Of a DNA stretch of 10,278 bases, positions 6,259 to 10,278 are shown in pieces. Within the stretch, counting starts at the first letter, position 1. Each line of letters starts with the position of its first letter. The position numbers were made by a program, and so were the translations under genes. The stretch covers positions 1-10,278 of the forward strand of contig JAUHZM010000090.1 of assembly GCA_030426005.1 (NCBI GenBank). The letters are read 5' to 3'. Origin of the DNA: Gammaproteobacteria bacterium (GTDB lineage: Bacteria > Pseudomonadota > Gammaproteobacteria > Arenicellales > Arenicellaceae). Below the pieces are notes generated by a model. That model was not told the origin of the DNA. It saw only the letters and a program-made list of their open reading frames with translations, and ran no database searches.

Positions 6259-7938
6259 TTGCGACCGACTAGCCAAAATTCGAGCGTTCACTTTACTGAC
6301 TCAAACAACGTCTTCACTCTTAAAACGCAGAACCATAGTAGAGAAAGAAGCATTGTTTTTTTCTCAGGTCGACTGTTCAGACGCGAAAAGCTTCTAAGGT
6401 CTCTCGGTAATGTTGCACTAGACACCGACGACCACACACTCTTGCTTCTGGCCTTTCAGAAATGGCAGGCTGCAACGCATCACCATGTCGTAGGCGCCTA
6501 CACAGCGATCATTGTCGATTCAGATGAACTGTACTTGTTTCGCGGCGTTTATGATTCACCCGGACTGTATTACTGCCTGCATCAGGATGGTTTAACGATT
6601 AGTACTGACGCCAGGCAGTTGCTAACAAAATACAGCGCTTCTGTTTCAATCAACTCAGATTCTGTACGACATTTCTTAGCCTATTCCATGCCAGTCAACG
6701 ATGCTGGTTTCATTCAGGAAGTGTCTGCACTAACCGCCGGACAAGGACTGAAAGTAAGGAACGATCAAATACACCACCTCCCTCATTACGAACCTCTTGC
6801 ACGTTGCATACCAATTCCTCGCGATACGCAAACGGCTGCTCACCAATGGTTACAGGCATACCAAGATGCCGTGCAAGACGCGTCGAAAGCCATCGACAAC
6901 ATCGGGCTATTTCTCAGTGGCGGCCTTGACTCAGGTGCGCTCGCGACTATCGCTCAGTTGCAGCAAACCCAATTGGAAGCCATCAGCCTCTCACTACCAC
7001 ATTATCCGGACGAGGATGAATGGTTTTACGCCGAACACTTGAGCAAGAAACTAGGGCTCGCCATTCATCGTGTTGAAATAACCTCCCGTTGCTTTGATGA
7101 CTTGCTGAGTCAGCCGGTTAGTTTATTTGCCCCAGGGATCAACCCCTATCAAGGCATGATCAACCAAGGCTACGACTTGGCAGCCAGCCGGGGGCTCAAA
7201 AATATCTGGTTCGGCACCGGCGGTGATGAACTCTATGCCCCAAAGCGTAATCTATTACGTGACCTCTGGCAGCACCGCGACATGGGTACTTTTATCAGGA
7301 CACTGTGTTCTGCGCGCGCACGAGAAATCCCCCACATCTACAAAACCTGGCTCAACACGGTCTTACACCGCCAGCCGCGTACAATGCGCTACCCGCAATA
7401 CATACTCGGGAACAAAAACGGCACGCTGAATACACCCTATACAACAAGCTCAGACATTCCGGTAGAAAGCCGATATCACCGCGCTTTTTTATTTCAGAGC
7501 AGTCATCTAAACGCGCAGGAGAATGAGAGAACACATTCCGCCCCCCGTGGTTTGACTCGTATTCACCCGTGCATTCACCCATCATTGATCGAGCAAGGTC
7601 TGATAACGCCTGCGTATCAAGCTCACTCGTTGACCCATAACAAAACGATTCTAAGAACTGCATTAACAGATTATGCTCCAGCCGAACTTAGACGACGTGG
7701 TCGCGTTGGCGTTTTACAGCGATACTACTACGACGGCTGGAATAAAAACCTCAATACGATTCGTGACGTGCTGCTGGACCCTGCCGCGACCTGGCCACAG
7801 TTTGTCGATCGCCGTATCGTAGATAGCGCCCTACACGGCTCGCAACCTGAATACACGATGCTGCTACTAAACTGCTTAGCGCTTGAACTCTGGCTCAACA
7901 CGCTACGCGCTGAAAAAATTGATTTCCGTTTGGAATAG
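6259..7938 (+). CDS. Lasso peptide macrolactam synthetase (asparagine-synthetase-like cyclase)
   Basis: This 559-residue protein should activate the core Asp8 side chain as an acyl-adenylate and join it to the Gly1 amine in the cytoplasm. Residues about 1-180 are the glutaminase-like half (FFSGRLFRREKLLRSLG, VVGAYTAIIV, RGVYDSPGLYYC). It has no Cys2 nucleophile, as expected for cyclases that do not use glutamine. Residues about 190-559 are the synthetase half. They include the PP-loop SGGLDS (220-225), the second nucleotide/metal motif GTGGDE (319-324), and a C-terminal ELRRRGRVGVLQRYYYDGW segment typical of the family. Length fits lasso cyclases. The start is the TTG at 6259. An in-frame TAG at 6235-6237 excludes anything earlier, and no ATG occurs before the conserved FFSG motif. 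No good ribosome binding site is visible, so coupling to precursor translation is likely. An ordinary asparagine synthetase is unlikely given the precursor and the missing Cys2. Confidence 0.87.
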   Translation: MRPTSQNSSVHFTDSNNVFTLKTQNHSRERSIVFFSGRLFRREKLLRSLGNVALDTDDHTLLLLAFQKWQAATHHHVVGAYTAIIVDSDELYLFRGVYDSPGLYYCLHQDGLTISTDARQLLTKYSASVSINSDSVRHFLAYSMPVNDAGFIQEVSALTAGQGLKVRNDQIHHLPHYEPLARCIPIPRDTQTAAHQWLQAYQDAVQDASKAIDNIGLFLSGGLDSGALATIAQLQQTQLEAISLSLPHYPDEDEWFYAEHLSKKLGLAIHRVEITSRCFDDLLSQPVSLFAPGINPYQGMINQGYDLAASRGLKNIWFGTGGDELYAPKRNLLRDLWQHRDMGTFIRTLCSARAREIPHIYKTWLNTVLHRQPRTMRYPQYILGNKNGTLNTPYTTSSDIPVESRYHRAFLFQSSHLNAQENERTHSAPRGLTRIHPCIHPSLIEQGLITPAYQAHSLTHNKTILRTALTDYAPAELRRRGRVGVLQRYYYDGWNKNLNTIRDVLLDPAATWPQFVDRRIVDSALHGSQPEYTMLLLNCLALELWLNTLRAEKIDFRLE

Positions 7939-8025
7939 CGATCTTAGGACAAACAACGCTTTCGTTTTCCATCGGTGTCGGCATAATGAGCAACCTCAGG
8001 AAATCTTCGAAAGGACATATTCGAC
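7939..8025 (+). other. Short intergenic gap after the cyclase gene
   Basis: These 87 bases are too short for a lasso RRE protein or leader protease. I see no intrinsic terminator in them, so the next gene may be co-transcribed with the cyclase. AAAGGA (8010-8015), ten bases before the ATG at 8026, serves the next gene. Confidence 0.5.
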
Positions 8026-8877
8026 ATGCTCAAAGTCACACAGTTTATTATCATTTCATTGTTATGCCTGACGTCACAGGCGCAAAGTGCAGAACTCAAG
8101 GTATCGGTGCAGCTTTGGTCAGTAAAAGAGGCGCTCAAGACCGATTTCAAAGGCACCATCCAAGCCCTCGCAGAGATGGGATTTCAAGGTGTTGAACTTG
8201 CGAATGAATTTGGTGAATTTGCCGACTACCCGACTGGCCTAGCGGAATTTATTCGCCGTCAAGGAATGGAAATCAGCGGTGCCCACACCGTATTCCCGTG
8301 GCTGGCGCCAGACAAGATCGACGCCACGCTAAAGTTTTATGCAGCTGCTGAGGTGCCGATGCTGGTCATTGCTTGGGACGATCGCGCATTTGCACCTGAG
8401 ACTGTTTGGCAGACCATCGCTGACTTGAATCGCTTACACAAACCGGTAACCGATGCCGGCTTTCGATTTGGTTATCATAATCATGCGGAAGAGTTCGCGC
8501 CGTACCGAGGCACAACGACGCTGTGGGATCACATTGCGCACTCTACGCCGGAAGCCCTAGTAATGCAGCTAGATGCCGGTTGGGCTAAAACCGCCGGCAT
8601 TGAGCCTGAAACTATCGTACGGCAACACCCAGGGCGCACGTTCGCCATTCACTATAAAGCGAGTAGTCCGGAATCAGCATCGAACGCCCGACCAATTATT
8701 GGCGAAGACACCATCAACTGGCCGGCCTTAATTGCAGCGAATAAACAAGTCGGTGGCACACAATGGGTCGTGCTCGAGCAGGAAGTGTATCCCGATGGCT
8801 TGAAGCCACTCGAGGCTATTCAATTATCAAAGCTTGCGTTAGATCGGTTTCTAGATACCTCGGCCAATCAAAATTAA
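8026..8877 (+). CDS. Exported sugar phosphate isomerase/epimerase-like TIM-barrel protein
   Basis: This is a 283-residue protein. Residues 1-22 form a signal peptide (hydrophobic FIIISLLCL, cut at QSA|EL), so the enzyme should act in the periplasm. The rest is a xylose-isomerase-like TIM barrel. It begins KVSVQLWSVKEAL, then MGFQGVEL with Glu57, AHT with His87, FGYHNHAEEF (150-157 region), MQLDAGWAKTAG with Asp183, FAIHYK with His209, and WVVLEQE with Glu251/Glu253. Glu57, Asp183, His209 and one of the late Glu are the likely metal ligands of the family. The usual HxKD is HYKA here. The reaction is probably isomerisation or epimerisation of a sugar or sugar derivative, but the substrate cannot be read from sequence. 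The start is supported by AAAGGA at 8010-8015. Nothing in its family points to lasso maturation, and its position after the cyclase may be incidental. Confidence 0.9.
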   Translation: MLKVTQFIIISLLCLTSQAQSAELKVSVQLWSVKEALKTDFKGTIQALAEMGFQGVELANEFGEFADYPTGLAEFIRRQGMEISGAHTVFPWLAPDKIDATLKFYAAAEVPMLVIAWDDRAFAPETVWQTIADLNRLHKPVTDAGFRFGYHNHAEEFAPYRGTTTLWDHIAHSTPEALVMQLDAGWAKTAGIEPETIVRQHPGRTFAIHYKASSPESASNARPIIGEDTINWPALIAANKQVGGTQWVVLEQEVYPDGLKPLEAIQLSKLALDRFLDTSANQN

Positions 8878-8992
8878 CTCACATCTACCCGGTTTCGAGG
8901 ATGTTCCACGATCTGTCAGTGAACTATCATCGGACTAACAGATAGCTCGGTGTTTTCCACACGGCTAGAAGAATACCAGCGGGCATGCCACG

Positions 8993-9035
8993 GATTGCGT
9001 GCTCGTTAGTTTGATCCCTCTCTTTCAACGCAATC
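8993..9035. repeat. 8-bp inverted repeat between convergent genes
   Basis: GATTGCGT (8993-9000) and ACGCAATC (9028-9035) are perfect reverse complements with a 27-base loop. The repeat lies in the 167-base gap between two convergent genes, which otherwise shows no recognisable element. It could slow transcription from either side, but there is no clear U run, so I do not call it a terminator. Confidence 0.3.
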
Positions 9036-9044
9036 TACTACACT

Positions 9045-10278
9045 TTATTTGAGCCCCGACTGGATCCAAGTAAAGATCGCTCGTCGAGTGGTGGCGGATA
9101 TCCAGTGCTCAGTGGCTGGTGTGATCAGCGCTTTCTTCTCGCTTTGGATCGCGTTAAACGCCACATAGCTGGTGGTTGGCGGACAAGTTTCATCGTTATA
9201 ACCCCAGGACATGAATGCCGGAACTTTTATACGAGGCAAAAAATTAACCACATCATAGTATGCAAGTGTCGTGAGCTTGGGGTCTGTATCCATACCACTA
9301 AAACGGCTAAACAAATGTGGATACCCGCCTGCTCGACCGGGCTTCATGTAACCAGCCATATCCACCAGTGCCGGATGGTTCGCAGCTACCGCGGTGACCC
9401 GTTTATCCAAAGCAGCGGTGACCAAGGCCAGTGCACCACCTTGGCTGGTACCTTGCGCAATTAAATTCTTGCCGTCCCACTCGGGCAGACTGGTCAAAAA
9501 ATCCAGTACCCGCAAAGACGACAAGTAAGCCTTCTTCATGTAATAGTTATCGCGATCATCTAGGCCGTTGACCAGATAACTGGTATTTCCTTTACCGAAT
9601 GCACGGCTCACTTCTTCGTAACGAGACCGCTCTAAGTCCGGCCTAATGCCATGGATTTCCATATCGAAACGGATCATCCCAGACTCCGCATAAAAAATAT
9701 CTTTTTCTGGCGTCATCGGCTTAATGCCCGCACCCGGTGGCGAAAACACCGCAGGGAATTTGCCAGAACGTTTCGGAACCGTTAGGTAACCATAAATGTA
9801 ATTGCCTTCCTCGTACGCCTGAAGTCGAATCAAATAGCAATCCACCAATGCGCTGGAGAATTCTGGAACAAAGGTCCTCTCAACCACCATCGGCACGCGA
9901 CGCGCTTGGCTAACCTCGGCCTGCCAGAATTCATCGAAATCAGCTGGCCGCTGAGTCACAGGCTCTAACTTCTCCGGCTCAAAGCCAAGTTTAATATGAT
10001 GCTCATAGCTCAGGCCATCGATATCTGCCGACAAACGTATGGTGTTAAACCCTGGGTCAGTACGTGTGCCAACATCGATTGTGGTAACGCCATCTTGCAA
10101 TACGGATCGACCTTGAACCTCTGACTCGCGCATGTCTGGACCGATCTCGTACTCAAGAGTCAAACCCCGCACTGGCATGCCATAGCGAAATAAGCGAACT
10201 TCGAGGCTAGCCGGTTCATTTACGGCATATAACCAGTCAGCATGATTTGGCGTCACCACCCAAAGCACGTCATCACGA
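9045..10278 (-). CDS. Acetylxylan esterase/cephalosporin-C deacetylase-like (CE7/AXE1) alpha/beta hydrolase, 5' end beyond the window
   Basis: The gene ends at the stop at 9047-9045, and its frame stays open to the right edge. The GTG at 10268 is only the first possible start inside the window, so the true start and any signal peptide probably lie outside. At least 410 codons are present. The first ~100 visible residues form a beta-sandwich-like N-terminal domain (EPASLEVRLFRYG, FNTIRLSADIDG). The hydrolase part begins RPADFDEFWQAEV. It contains the nucleophile motif GTSQGG (Ser codon 9446-9444), the acid in YNDET (Asp codon 9194-9192) and the catalytic His in TEHW (codon 9107-9105), which gives a complete triad in family order. 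CE7 enzymes remove acetyl groups from xylan-type sugars and other small esters. This member's substrate is inferred. The gene converges on the 8026 TIM-barrel gene. Confidence 0.88.
   Translation of the reverse strand, partial: RDDVLWVVTPNHADWLYAVNEPASLEVRLFRYGMPVRGLTLEYEIGPDMRESEVQGRSVLQDGVTTIDVGTRTDPGFNTIRLSADIDGLSYEHHIKLGFEPEKLEPVTQRPADFDEFWQAEVSQARRVPMVVERTFVPEFSSALVDCYLIRLQAYEEGNYIYGYLTVPKRSGKFPAVFSPPGAGIKPMTPEKDIFYAESGMIRFDMEIHGIRPDLERSRYEEVSRAFGKGNTSYLVNGLDDRDNYYMKKAYLSSLRVLDFLTSLPEWDGKNLIAQGTSQGGALALVTAALDKRVTAVAANHPALVDMAGYMKPGRAGGYPHLFSRFSGMDTDPKLTTLAYYDVVNFLPRIKVPAFMSWGYNDETCPPTTSYVAFNAIQSEKKALITPATEHWISATTRRAIFTWIQSGLK

Noticed and set aside
7352..7663. 103-residue minus-strand frame opposite the cyclase gene
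   Set aside because: It lies wholly inside the cyclase gene, whose frame has family motifs on both sides. It has no family features of its own.
6259..7938. Ordinary glutamine-dependent asparagine synthetase
   Set aside because: There is no Cys2 nucleophile, and a lasso precursor with the conserved leader motif lies 11 bases upstream.
8941..8968. Possible hairpin AGCTCGGTG / CACACGGCT as terminator of the TIM-barrel gene
   Set aside because: The middle three bases of the stem do not pair and no U run follows.
9105..9464. 119-residue plus-strand frame opposite the esterase gene
   Set aside because: It covers the antisense of the catalytic triad region of the esterase and shows no motif or ribosome binding site.

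Overview
The window looks like chromosomal DNA of a Gram-negative bacterium, most likely a gammaproteobacterium living on polymers or other organic matter. That assignment is an inference. It rests on four proteins with clear Sec-type signal peptides, large secreted multidomain proteins, canonical Shine-Dalgarno sites, and a polysaccharide-esterase-like gene. I see no tRNA, rRNA, CRISPR array, transposase or phage gene, and no repeat that would mark a mobile element.

Left part (1-1948, minus strand): the N-terminal 649 codons of one very long secreted protein that runs off the left edge. The reading frame is unbroken from the ATG at 1948 to the edge. It encodes a signal peptide, two or three H-type-lectin-like beta modules, a fibronectin-III-like module, and a region resembling those that precede the catalytic domain in C25 (gingipain-like) peptidases. 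A 381-base divergent intergenic region follows.

Middle part (2330-5823, plus strand): an apparent two-gene operon for exported proteins. The first gene is a 197-residue protein of unknown function. The second is a 962-residue matrixin-like (metzincin) metalloprotease with a carboxypeptidase-regulatory-like module, two duplicated NIDO-like beta modules and a PPC-like domain. The operon ends at a strong intrinsic terminator (5849-5877).

Lasso-peptide part (5880-7938, plus strand): a short precursor gene carries a textbook lasso leader motif (YxxPxLxxxG, then Thr at -2). Its predicted 19-residue core begins with Gly and has Asp at position 8. It is followed 11 bases later by an asparagine-synthetase-like macrolactam synthetase (lasso cyclase). 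The leader-binding protein (RRE/PqqD-like), the transglutaminase-fold leader protease and an ABC exporter that normally complete such clusters are all absent from the window. The cluster is therefore minimal (A and C only) and is the most interesting item here. Its upstream region holds a 7-bp dyad, a run of nine C, and a 10-bp palindrome.

Right part (8026-10278): an exported sugar-isomerase/epimerase-like TIM-barrel protein (plus strand), convergent with a CE7/AXE1-type acetyl esterase (minus strand). The esterase gene has its 5' end beyond the right edge. Both fit carbohydrate use, but nothing in the sequence ties them to the lasso pair.
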